A stretch of 7,592 nucleotides of DNA from Rhodobiaceae bacterium. Its GTDB lineage: Bacteria; Pseudomonadota; Alphaproteobacteria; Rhizobiales; TMED25. The stretch is from contig PAHC01000003.1 of the NCBI GenBank assembly GCA_002704755.1, positions 1-7,592 of the forward strand. The letters run 5' to 3'. This document shows positions 1-5,854 of this stretch, one piece after another (within the stretch, counting starts at the first letter, position 1; each line of letters opens with the position of its first letter). The notes under the pieces are model-generated. The model searched no databases, was not told where the DNA came from, and worked only from the letters and a program-made list of their open reading frames with translations. A program made the position numbers and the translations under genes.

Positions 1-2
1 AA

Positions 3-170
3 AGTCGCGAAACCGTGGGGCGCACAGAAGACTGTGGCGGTGGTGCGGAACTGAGCTTGAGCAGTGTGTCGGAAGATGGGCTCAGCGCAGCAGAGTTCCG
101 CATAATCTTGGATCGCGTGGGTAGCAGCAATCGCTCAAGTTTTACCCTAAACCTAAAACACAGGTTTTAA
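3..170 (+). CDS. C-terminal end of an outer-membrane beta-barrel-like protein (partial)
   Basis: The reading frame enters from the left edge of the window and ends at TAA 168-170, giving 55 residues with no start. The last residues (SSFTLNLKHRF) end in Phe, with hydrophobic residues at alternate positions (F, L, L, F at 1, 5, 7 and 9 from the end). This is the pattern of the terminal beta-strand recognised by the BAM machinery in outer-membrane beta-barrel proteins and autotransporters. The stretch just before it (EFRIILDRV) also reads like an amphipathic strand. Its G+C is visibly higher than that of the genes to its right, so it may belong to the host backbone rather than the accessory cluster. 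The family cannot be named from 55 residues. Confidence 0.6.
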   Translation, partial: SRETVGRTEDCGGGAELSLSSVSEDGLSAAEFRIILDRVGSSNRSSFTLNLKHRF

Positions 171-594
171 TTAAACCTCAAAACACTTGAAGTGATGATC
201 TTACAGAAGACGCTGTCGCTAGGACAAGAAAGCGGTCGCGAATTACCCACGATGCAATCAACTAATAGACCCCCTTTTTTTTTGGGTTGCCATTTGCTCG
301 CTGTTAGTTTGGGGGCAACTCAACAAACACGGATTTTTGGTTATGAAAAAAGCTTTTAGCTTCCGCGTTGATAGCCGCCACAATGTCCACGCCAGCAATA
401 GCGTGTATGAAAATTGCGTCACTCTTCCTCGACCCACCCATTTTGAGACACAATCGTCAGACACCTTCAGGGCTAAATGGTTTCTTACAGGCCAAGTCCT
501 CAGACCTTGGACTGCTAGGCCACAGCGATCATGTTACAGTTTAACAACATTAATCATTTTACAACTCTTAAAAAATCAGATCTAATCTCTCAAG
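171..594. other. Long non-coding gap, no supportable gene
   Basis: No open frame here has a convincing start, ribosome-binding site or protein-like composition. It contains a nine-T run (274-282) between C- and G-runs. At 490-521 a stretch can fold in two mutually exclusive ways: CCAAG 492-496 with CTTGG 506-510, or AGTCC 495-499 with GGACT 509-513 inside a GGCC/GGCC pair. Both folds are short and may be chance. The region must contain the terminator of the beta-barrel gene and the promoter of the crotonase gene, but I could not place either with confidence. Confidence 0.5.
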
Positions 595-627
595 CGCCCT
601 TGACCATTATTTAGGGCGATCTTTTCT
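595..627 (+). terminator. Hairpin plus T-rich tail in the crotonase leader
   Basis: CGCCCT (595-600) pairs with AGGGCG (613-618) around a 12-nt loop and is followed by ATCTTTTCT. The shape is terminator-like, but the loop is long and it lies only 26 nt before the crotonase start. It could instead be a 5'-leader structure or attenuator of that gene. Confidence 0.3.
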
Positions 628-644
628 GGCATTGGGAGGTTGTT

Positions 645-1460
645 ATGAGTGTGCGCATCGAAAAAGAAAAAAATGTTTGGACAATCATTCATTCGCGAGC
701 TGAGGCACGTAACGCGATGGACCCTCAAAGCGCTGATGATTTAACATCTGCATTTTTAGAATTTGACTCTGATCCTACTGCTGACGTTGCAGTTTTTTGG
801 GGTGAGGGTGGCGCATTTTGTGCAGGCTGGGATTTGAAATATGTATCAACCCTTGACGAAAAAAATCCGCTTAAAGAATTGGACATTCCTAAAGATGGCG
901 GCAAACGCGGAAATGGTGGCGATATCCCTAGGGGACCACTTGGGCCCAGTAGACTCGAATTGGATAAGCCTGTGATAGCAGCGGTTGCTGGGCCAGCCGT
1001 AGCGGGTGGCATGGAACTGGCGCTTTGGTGTGACTTTAGAGTAATGGAAAGTAGTGCTTATCTAGGTGTCTATTGTAGGCGCTGGGGGGTGCCACTTATA
1101 GACGGCGGAACAATTAGGCTTCCCAGAATTGTAGGGCAGGGTCGGGCATTAGAAATCATCTTAACTGGAAGACAAGTTATGGCTGAGGAATGTGAAAAAT
1201 TAGGCCTCTGTGAATATGTAGTTCCTGAGGGTGGCGCGCGACAAAAGGCTGAAGAGTTGGCACATGAAATTGCTCGGTTCCCGCAAGTTTGTGTTCGTGC
1301 AGATAGACGTTCTGCGATCAATCAGAGAAATTTCGGTATAAGAGATGCGTTAATTAATGAATGGTACAATGGTCAAGCCGCATTGATTGAAGAGGGAGTG
1401 GAAGGAGCGTCTCGATTTTCGGGTGGCTTAGGCAGACATGGTGACTTTGAAAAAATATGA
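645..1460 (+). CDS. Enoyl-CoA hydratase/isomerase (crotonase) family protein
   Basis: The 271-residue length is typical of single-domain crotonases, which are cytoplasmic and act on acyl-CoA thioesters. The two oxyanion-hole regions are clear: GEGGAFCAGWDLK (residues 53-65) and AAVAGPAVAGGMELALWCDF (112-131). The Glu of GGMEL (E124) corresponds to E144 of rat mitochondrial hydratase. The second catalytic Glu (E164 in rat, 20 residues on) is Cys144 here, in the block VYCRRWGVPLIDGGT, so classical hydration of enoyl-CoA is doubtful. An isomerase, hydrolase, lyase or unassigned role is more likely. Start ATG 645 has a good GGGAGG site at 634-639. It overlaps the start of the downstream thioesterase gene, suggesting one operon for acyl-CoA turnover. 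The family assignment is firm, but the reaction and substrate are unknown. Confidence 0.93.
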   Translation: MSVRIEKEKNVWTIIHSRAEARNAMDPQSADDLTSAFLEFDSDPTADVAVFWGEGGAFCAGWDLKYVSTLDEKNPLKELDIPKDGGKRGNGGDIPRGPLGPSRLELDKPVIAAVAGPAVAGGMELALWCDFRVMESSAYLGVYCRRWGVPLIDGGTIRLPRIVGQGRALEIILTGRQVMAEECEKLGLCEYVVPEGGARQKAEELAHEIARFPQVCVRADRRSAINQRNFGIRDALINEWYNGQAALIEEGVEGASRFSGGLGRHGDFEKI

Positions 1461-1887
1461 AATGACGAAAGCTTATCAAATCATCGATGAGGAGAACTTT
1501 CTCACCTTTTGCAAAGATACGATACCTTCGCTAAAAGACTTTAAATTAAAGATAAATGTCTTCAATGAATCTGGTGTGGAAATTGAGTACTTTCCAAAGG
1601 AACATCACATTGGTAAGAGCGATAAAGCTTGGACACACGCCCTATTTGCCATTGCGGACTTAGTCTCTTACGCGTGTGTATTAACTAGGCACCCAACTGC
1701 GATTCCCTCAGTTACAACTAATATGAACGCAAATTTCTTTAATACAACACATGTGTGTAACGTGCGTGCTAATGCTAAAATCCAAGAACATAATGAAGAC
1801 TTTGCTCATTTAACAGTTGATTTAGTGACATTTCAGGGCACACCAATCGCAAAAATTACATGCAATTATCTTGTCGTCTTACCCTAA
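1438..1887 (+). CDS. PaaI-type hotdog-fold acyl-CoA thioesterase
   Basis: This 149-residue protein has the hotdog-fold layout of PaaI/4HBT thioesterases. A central helix THALFAIADLVSYACVL (66-82) carries Asp74, at the place of the catalytic acid in the HGGxxFxLAD motif. It is followed by the strand SVTTNMNANFFNTT (91-104), much like the VTTNLNINFLR strand of alphaproteobacterial PaaI-like proteins. The usual HGG before the Asp reads WTH here, so substrate handling may differ. The expected job is hydrolysis of an acyl-CoA to free acid and CoA. ATG 1438 overlaps the crotonase gene by 23 bp and has only a weak AGGC site. ATG 1462 (residue 9), just after the crotonase stop, is an equally good start by translational coupling. 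Joint action with the crotonase is inferred from that overlap. Confidence 0.8.
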   Translation: MVTLKKYEMTKAYQIIDEENFLTFCKDTIPSLKDFKLKINVFNESGVEIEYFPKEHHIGKSDKAWTHALFAIADLVSYACVLTRHPTAIPSVTTNMNANFFNTTHVCNVRANAKIQEHNEDFAHLTVDLVTFQGTPIAKITCNYLVVLP

Positions 1888-2015
1888 GTTTTATTAGCAA
1901 GTTTTGGGTGTTTTCTAAGTCGAAAATCGTAAAGCTATAAGTGCAGCATACAGACCCTTGAAATACGCCTAATCGAATCCCACGTCTACTATGTCGGCAT
2001 CACAAAGTATGCCTG

Positions 2016-2045
2016 AATAAGCCGCAGCGCTTATTATGTTTTTTT
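2016..2045 (+). terminator. Rho-independent terminator after the thioesterase gene
   Basis: AATAAGC (2016-2022) pairs perfectly with GCTTATT (2029-2035) around a 6-nt loop, followed by ATG and a run of seven T (2039-2045). A second small hairpin, GGCAT 1996-2000 with ATGCC 2009-2013, lies directly before it. Together they probably separate the acyl-CoA operon from the small-gene cluster. The stem is moderately AT-rich and lies about 130 bp after the stop. Confidence 0.6.
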
Positions 2046-2081
2046 CACTATTGTTAAACTACCCTGGAGGTACCACGCTGA

Positions 2082-2531
2082 ATGGCTGTGCCAGTTGCAC
2101 ACATCACTTTGATAATTCGAATAGAAGCTGTTGAAAAAACCTATGTAGGCGGGCTTGCTGCTTTCATGAAGGACAACCCTTTTTGCCCAGAGGGCGCAGA
2201 CATACACGACAAATATTTGTATGTTGTTGCTTATGCTGAAAGCCCCAATCAAATTCAATTCGCTATGGACTGGCTCACAGATCAGGGCTTCACTTTCCAA
2301 AAAGACTTTATATCAGTGCAAACTTTGTGGAATTTCGATGCGGGCAAAACCATCGAATGGTTGCGGGTAAATGATGACTGCTCTGAGGCACGTTATATGG
2401 GCTTAAAAAGCGGCCCACACCTTTATGTTCATGATAAACCTACATTGGCTGGGACAATAGGTGGTTTCGTAGAATTTTTGGTGACAGCCGCCCTTATTTT
2501 TGGTGGACTGGTAATGATCAAATTCTGGTGA
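2082..2531 (+). CDS. Unrecognised tail-anchored protein (gene A, full-length copy)
   Basis: I do not recognise the family of this 149-residue protein. It has no signal peptide. A soluble N-terminal part of about 120 residues alternates strand- and helix-like segments (HITLIIRIEAVEK 7-19, YLYVVAYA 45-52, a helix near 56-68) and is followed by one hydrophobic C-terminal segment (about 124-146) ending in KFW. This suggests a tail-anchored inner-membrane protein with its body in the cytoplasm; topology is inferred. The strand-helix-strand order is compatible with a ferredoxin-like fold but proves nothing. ATG 2082 follows a CTGGAGG site (2064-2070). Its stop lies 23 bp before the start of the secreted-protein gene, so the two are probably co-transcribed. 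Two partial copies occur at 2979-3274 and 6486-6617, and conservation against copy B is strongest in the soluble part. Confidence 0.75.
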   Translation: MAVPVAHITLIIRIEAVEKTYVGGLAAFMKDNPFCPEGADIHDKYLYVVAYAESPNQIQFAMDWLTDQGFTFQKDFISVQTLWNFDAGKTIEWLRVNDDCSEARYMGLKSGPHLYVHDKPTLAGTIGGFVEFLVTAALIFGGLVMIKFW

Positions 2532-2560
2532 GTTATGAAAGTTGGTGGAGAATAATGAAA
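2245..2560 (+). repeat. Gene A repeat, reference copy (3' part plus leader)
   Basis: This segment covers codons from about 56 of gene A to its stop, then the leader with GGTGGAGAATA and the ATGAAA start of the next gene. It recurs without its left part at 2979-3278 (copy B) and from position 2400 onward at 6486-6647 (copy C). All three copies are in direct orientation, share the same right end, and stop matching at the start codon of the following gene. That next gene is different in each case. Confidence 0.85.
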
Positions 2561-2956
2561 AATTCATTTGCAATTACAATCTTATCCATACTGTTTACTT
2601 TGCCCATAATTGCCCAGGCGCGATACATCTCGGGCGCTGGCCATTCTTACAATTTGAGCTGTAATAAAAATGGTTACACATTGACGTCTGAAAATCCTGT
2701 TGGGCGTTTTTACATGAATAAATATGGGGGGTTTGCACCAAGGCTACCTGTCTATGACACCGAAGTAATTTATCTTGGAACCTCATGCGATGCGTACTCA
2801 GAATTGTTGGGCGAAGGTAAGTGGGAGTGGAGTAACGCAGGATTTCGTGTGATGTTCAACAGTGTATTCATTGACTTCCCTCGAGGTGAATTGATGTGTC
2901 CACTTGGCAATGTTTTTGAGTATGACAATGATGGTAAGTGTTCGTACTATAAGTAA
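2555..2956 (+). CDS. Small secreted protein with four cysteines
   Basis: This is a 133-residue exported protein of no family I can name. ATG 2555 is preferred over an upstream GTG at 2528, because it places a clean Sec signal peptide at the N-terminus: MKNS, a hydrophobic core, then AQA-RY with cleavage after residue 22. The GGTGGAG site at 2544-2550 also precedes it. The mature part has Cys36, Cys78, Cys115 and Cys129, which could form two disulfides in the periplasm. Conserved-looking blocks are VIYLGTSCDAYS (71-82), GKWEWSNAGFRV (88-99) and FPRGELMCP (108-116). It follows gene A by 23 bp and is probably translated from the same message. Its TAA stop is in frame with the truncated gene A copy that follows. 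Confidence 0.75.
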   Translation: MKNSFAITILSILFTLPIIAQARYISGAGHSYNLSCNKNGYTLTSENPVGRFYMNKYGGFAPRLPVYDTEVIYLGTSCDAYSELLGEGKWEWSNAGFRVMFNSVFIDFPRGELMCPLGNVFEYDNDGKCSYYK

Positions 2957-2978
2957 AGAAATCAGTCGGTCACCGCAA

Positions 2979-3278
2979 CCAATCAAATCCAAATAGCTAT
3001 GGACTGGCTCACAGATCAGGGCTTCACTTTTCAGAAAGACTTTATTGCAGTCCAAACGCTATGGAAGTTTGATGCAGGCAAAACAATAGACTGGTTGCGT
3101 GTAAACAATGACTGCACCGAGGCACGTTATATGGGATTAAAGAGCGGCCCACACCTGTATGTTCATGATAAACCAACGTTGAGTGGTACTTTGTGTGGCT
3201 TAATACAATTTTTAGTGACAGCGGCGCTGTTTTTTGCTGTCCTGTTAATAATTAAATTCTGTATGGGAGAATGATGTG
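2979..3278 (+). repeat. Gene A repeat, copy B (5'-truncated)
   Basis: The match to 2245-2531 begins abruptly at 2979 and runs to the stop with no internal gaps in the coding part. In the leader, the reference TTCTG...TATG...GGAGAATAATG appears shortened to TTCTGTATGGGAGAATGATG, consistent with two small deletions (about 6 and 9 nt) that removed the old stop. The start codon of the GFA gene lies exactly at the right end. Confidence 0.8.
2999..3274 (+). CDS. Truncated paralogue of gene A (copy B, possibly a pseudogene)
   Basis: This 91-residue frame matches gene A from residue 62 to the end, with 71 of 88 aligned residues identical. Nearly all differences are conservative or lie in the C-terminal membrane segment. 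It lacks the first third of gene A. ATG 2999 is an internal Met of the family with no ribosome-binding site before it, so independent expression is doubtful. The frame is open leftwards through 14 codons to the TAA of the preceding secreted-protein gene, so readthrough would give a fusion. The C-terminus is altered to KFCMGE and ends 1 bp before the GFA start, which may couple their translation. It may be a decaying relic, or a working membrane anchor without its N-domain. Confidence 0.55.
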   Translation: MDWLTDQGFTFQKDFIAVQTLWKFDAGKTIDWLRVNNDCTEARYMGLKSGPHLYVHDKPTLSGTLCGLIQFLVTAALFFAVLLIIKFCMGE

Positions 3279-3686
3279 ACAAAACACAATGGTCATTGTC
3301 TATGCGGCAAAATCAGTTTTTCGTTTAAAGGCCAGCCATTACGATCGACAATTTGCCATTGCAGCAATTGCCGCAATCGAACTGGCTCGCTGTTCAGTGC
3401 GCATATATGGTTTGCGGCTGACCAGCTGTCGATAGATTGGCAGGAATGCGCGCAATACAGCTTTGAGACACCAGCTGGTCGGATGATGACAAACTACTTT
3501 TGCCGCGATTGTGGTACAAATTTGTTCTTCCGAACCCCGCTTGCCGACCCGTTGGTTGCTGTCTGCGCTGGCACGTTGATTGATGCGAATTATTGGCTAT
3601 CTCCGGGATGGGAACTGTTCTGCCGTAATCGACCAAAATTTCTGTCAATCGATGGCACCAAACAATTCGAGACACAGCCTTTTTAA
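3276..3686 (+). CDS. GFA-family (glutathione-dependent formaldehyde-activating-like) zinc protein
   Basis: This 136-residue cytoplasmic protein contains one complete GFA/CENP-V-type domain. The zinc-binding cysteines are all visible: C8 and C10 in GHCLCGK; C27, C29 and C32 in CHCSNCR; and C76 and C79 in FCRDCGTNLFF. TGS after the second group is also typical. The family prototype, Gfa, was described as promoting the formaldehyde-glutathione adduct, but most members have no proven substrate, so a formaldehyde role should not be assumed. The start is GTG 3276 with a strong GGGAGA site at 3265-3270. That site is part of the leader at the end of gene A copy B, whose stop is 1 bp upstream. This GTG is preferred because the in-frame Met option lies inside the domain. 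Confidence 0.9.
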   Translation: MTKHNGHCLCGKISFSFKGQPLRSTICHCSNCRNRTGSLFSAHIWFAADQLSIDWQECAQYSFETPAGRMMTNYFCRDCGTNLFFRTPLADPLVAVCAGTLIDANYWLSPGWELFCRNRPKFLSIDGTKQFETQPF

Positions 3687-3783
3687 GGTTAAAAAAGCTT
3701 TTTACTGCTAAGTGTACTCACGTTCATTATGGCAGGGAATTTTATAAACGATAGGATCGAGAAATTATCTGGGAGAAAATTTT

Positions 3784-4119
3784 ATGTCTTCAATTAGTAT
3801 GACTGCAACATTGAAGTTGAAATCCAATGTGAATGCCGCCGAAAAATTGATAGAAAATTTGGTAGAAAATCAAAAAAAGACAAAGAACGCTTCGATTTAT
3901 GAGTATCATAAGCAAGGGGATGAGTACCACTTATACGAGAGGTATAATAACTCCACAAACTGGCTCGCGCATTTGCAAGACTTCTCAACAGTAGCAGAAG
4001 AGTTTTTTGCCACTTTTGAGATTGAAAACCCACGAGCGTTTGGACCGATTTCAGACGAATTACGTGATGCGCTTGCTGGCTTTGGATTTACTTTTTTTGA
4101 AACTGTAGCGACAAACTAA
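3784..4119 (+). CDS. ABM-like dimeric alpha/beta-barrel protein
   Basis: This 111-residue protein probably belongs to the antibiotic-biosynthesis-monooxygenase-like dimeric alpha/beta-barrel superfamily. It begins with a strand (ISMTATLKLK), then a helix (AAEKLIENLVENQKK, 19-33). Next come the paired strands SIYEYHKQGDEYHLYERY (37-54), where the superfamily usually has its central 'Y.....d.....E.y' block, and a helix with the WLAHLQ element (60-65). The C-terminal tail (FGPISDELRDALAGFG) resembles that of other small ABM-like proteins. Members range from quinol monooxygenases to non-enzymatic binding proteins, so no reaction is claimed. ATG 3784 follows a good GGGAGAA site (3771-3777). The gene is 97 bp after GFA and may be transcribed with it or from its own AT-rich promoter region. 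Confidence 0.6.
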   Translation: MSSISMTATLKLKSNVNAAEKLIENLVENQKKTKNASIYEYHKQGDEYHLYERYNNSTNWLAHLQDFSTVAEEFFATFEIENPRAFGPISDELRDALAGFGFTFFETVATN

Positions 4120-4187
4120 CCAAATTTCTTGGTTGTGCAGTACCTGATTGTCTAGCTTTTTATAATTATCCATTTATTCTTGATATC

Positions 4188-4193
4188 TATAAT
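4188..4193 (+). promoter_or_regulatory. Probable -10 promoter element before the six-cysteine protein gene
   Basis: TATAAT lies 43 bp before the ATG, within a very AT-rich stretch (4151-4200), with a perfect dyad beginning 10 bp downstream. No good -35 is seen at 16-18 bp spacing, so this may be an activator-dependent or weak promoter. An alternative TATAAT occurs at 4161-4166. Confidence 0.4.
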
Positions 4194-4203
4194 AAAGATT
4201 CTG

Positions 4204-4222
4204 GGTATAGCCTCGCTATACC
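4204..4222 (+). promoter_or_regulatory. Perfect 8-bp inverted repeat between promoter and ribosome-binding site
   Basis: GGTATAGC (4204-4211) and GCTATACC (4215-4222) flank a CTC loop. The repeat sits just downstream of the TATAAT box and directly abuts the ribosome-binding site GATGGAGA (4223-4230). It could be a repressor operator around the transcription start, or a 5' mRNA hairpin that stabilises the message or gates translation. The sequence does not tell these apart. Confidence 0.55.
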
Positions 4223-4235
4223 GATGGAGATTTTC

Positions 4236-4589
4236 ATGAGATATGCACTTTTAGCGATGCTTACCGTTTTCGCTTTGGCGCTGGGCGCACCAGCAAGTGC
4301 CCAGAATTTCAGTGGTTGGTGTGTAGATAATGGTAGCACAGGCTGTATGGCACGTTTCATACCATTCTACGGCAATTCGATTAGTTGGTGTGAAGAACAT
4401 TGCACGCTCACCAATCCAGTAAGTGTCAACAGGATGGAAGCAAAGCTTTATGACTACACATGTAAGTCAGATCATAGTGGAACCGTTATAAGTCGCGTAC
4501 TCATCCACACCAAAAAAGGATGGGATGGCAAGGACGAATATTTTTTTATAACGAACGATCGGATATCGCCAATCGTACGGTGTCCGTAG
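4236..4589 (+). CDS. Small secreted six-cysteine protein
   Basis: This is an unrecognised exported protein of 117 residues from ATG 4236. That start is preferred to ATG 4224 because 4224 lies inside the ribosome-binding site, while 4236 is 5 nt after GATGGAGA and gives a clean signal peptide: MRYALLAMLTVFALALGAPASA, cleaved before QN at residue 23. The mature protein of about 95 residues has six cysteines (29, 37, 52, 56, 76, 116), suited to three disulfides. Two Cys pairs are closely spaced, WCVDNGSTGC and WCEEHC. It is probably a small folded periplasmic or extracellular protein. It appears to have its own promoter and leader hairpin rather than depending on upstream genes. No lipobox or membrane segment is seen beyond the signal peptide. 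Confidence 0.7.
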   Translation: MRYALLAMLTVFALALGAPASAQNFSGWCVDNGSTGCMARFIPFYGNSISWCEEHCTLTNPVSVNRMEAKLYDYTCKSDHSGTVISRVLIHTKKGWDGKDEYFFITNDRISPIVRCP

Positions 4590-4655
4590 TAAAACAAGCT
4601 ACGCTCAAAGATTGTTTCACCAAGGCTTCTCTTTAAATTTATAATTATTGTTTTA

Positions 4656-4676
4656 TGTTTTATCTGTAATAAAACA
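4656..4676. terminator. AT-rich hairpin between convergent genes
   Basis: TGTTTTAT (4656-4663) pairs with ATAAAACA (4669-4676) around CTGTA, 67 bp after the six-cysteine gene. The stem has only two G-C pairs and no following T-run, so it is a weak terminator candidate. A second AT hairpin, AAAAAG 4769-4774 with CTTTTT 4780-4785, lies nearer the convergent minus-strand gene and could serve either strand. Confidence 0.3.
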
Positions 4677-4834
4677 CTTAATATCTAGACTTAGCGAACA
4701 TCACGCTGAGACTTTTGTCTATGGCGCTAATTTTAATATTAGAATCCGTTGATTAAAGGGGTTGGGGTAAAAAGTCGATCTTTTTGGTTGCTAGTTAACC
4801 CTCTCTAAAACTTTTTCTTAATCAGGTTCGAACC

Positions 4835-5854
4835 TTATGAACACTTTGCATAGTCATTATTCTTTCCGCAAACAAAAAATAATCCTAACTCTTCAAACCA
4901 GTCCTCTACTTCACCACCTTTTGGTTCATACTTCCACGCTTTTTGTACCAAGTACAATGCATCATCTCCTTGAATTGCTTTCATTATCATCCATTCTGGA
5001 AGACCCGTTTTTAGGTATACATCACAATGTATAGCCAGTTCAAAGAAGTCATAGCCGAATTGAATACCACTCCGTATGATGTGCTGATCGGGAGTTGTGG
5101 AACATTGTCCAACGACACCTTCCTTAAAAAGAGCTGCGAAACTTTCTAAGGTCTCTGGACGATAGCCAATAATCGATTGAATGGTAATCATTTGTGACCA
5201 ATCTTGCACTGTTTCGCCTTTTTGTACAAATTCTCTCATTAAAATTTGATCATTATTATTCTCGTACCCTAGTTCAAATGAGCTATTCGGACGTCCCATC
5301 AACATTTCTTTTGGGTCAGAAATTGAAGACTTCGTAGCAGTTGCCAAAAACGTTTCTTCACACTCTATCAAAGCAATTATTGCAGCATTCGAACCAATTA
5401 AAGAATAGGAATTTATCACCACCCCTGAGGTATCGAGATGTTTGAAATTTATGCCCTTTCTGAATTGACGTTCAACTTCAGAAAAAACGTTGTCTGAAAC
5501 GTCGAACATTTCAAGTATTAGCCATCCATTATCAAAAAATGGTGTTTCACTGATCCAAGCCGCTTCATCATCAACTTGAAAGCTAAAGTAATTTTTCTCA
5601 TCTTCAGTTGCATCTTCGCCTATGAACAGGCCAAATGATATTGAGTTAACCTCAACAACCAAGTCAAATTCCACTTGGCCTCCTTGAATGTTTTCTGCAA
5701 CGCATTGCTGCGATCCGTCTGACCATTCACGATAAGTTACTTGCCAATAATTTGCTGAATGCAAAACTTTCTCAAGTCGTACATCTGCATGAGCCGCAAA
5801 ACCGAGAAAACAGGACACTAGAGTGCCCAAAATACAAATTGCTCTAGTCATCAT
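4835..5854 (-). CDS. Periplasmic two-domain protein (IalB-like N-terminal half, unnamed C-terminal half)
   Basis: This 339-residue exported protein is the only intact minus-strand gene. It begins with a Sec signal peptide (MMTRAICILG..., cleaved after AHA at 23). Residues 33-170 (YWQVTYREWSDGSQQCVAE at 36-54, then NSYSLIGSNAAIIALIEC at 148-165) resemble the invasion-associated locus B-type layout: W...C in the first strand, and a late helix ending in Cys (C51/C165). This likeness is tentative. Residues 185-339 form a second unit with GETVQDWSQMITIQSIIGY (213-231), EWMIMKAIQGDDALYLVQKAW (287-307) and cysteines 251, 277, 329 and 338, which I know only from uncharacterised exported proteins. Start ATG 5854 follows AAGGAAAA on the minus strand. 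It is convergent with the six-cysteine gene and appears to be transcribed alone. Confidence 0.7.
   Translation of the reverse strand: MMTRAICILGTLVSCFLGFAAHADVRLEKVLHSANYWQVTYREWSDGSQQCVAENIQGGQVEFDLVVEVNSISFGLFIGEDATEDEKNYFSFQVDDEAAWISETPFFDNGWLILEMFDVSDNVFSEVERQFRKGINFKHLDTSGVVINSYSLIGSNAAIIALIECEETFLATATKSSISDPKEMLMGRPNSSFELGYENNNDQILMREFVQKGETVQDWSQMITIQSIIGYRPETLESFAALFKEGVVGQCSTTPDQHIIRSGIQFGYDFFELAIHCDVYLKTGLPEWMIMKAIQGDDALYLVQKAWKYEPKGGEVEDWFEELGLFFVCGKNNDYAKCS

Noticed and set aside
258..464. 68-codon minus-strand open frame
   Set aside because: It has no start signal or domain pattern, and its end runs through the homopolymer-rich 268-290 stretch.
337..585. 82-codon open frame on the plus strand after the beta-barrel gene
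   Set aside because: It has no ribosome-binding site, a composition unlike protein, no recognisable motif, and a similarly long frame on the opposite strand.
4824..4835. AGGTTCGAACCT resembling a tRNA T-loop
   Set aside because: It is simply a 12-bp palindrome at the end of the minus-strand gene. No acceptor, anticodon or D arm can be built around it.
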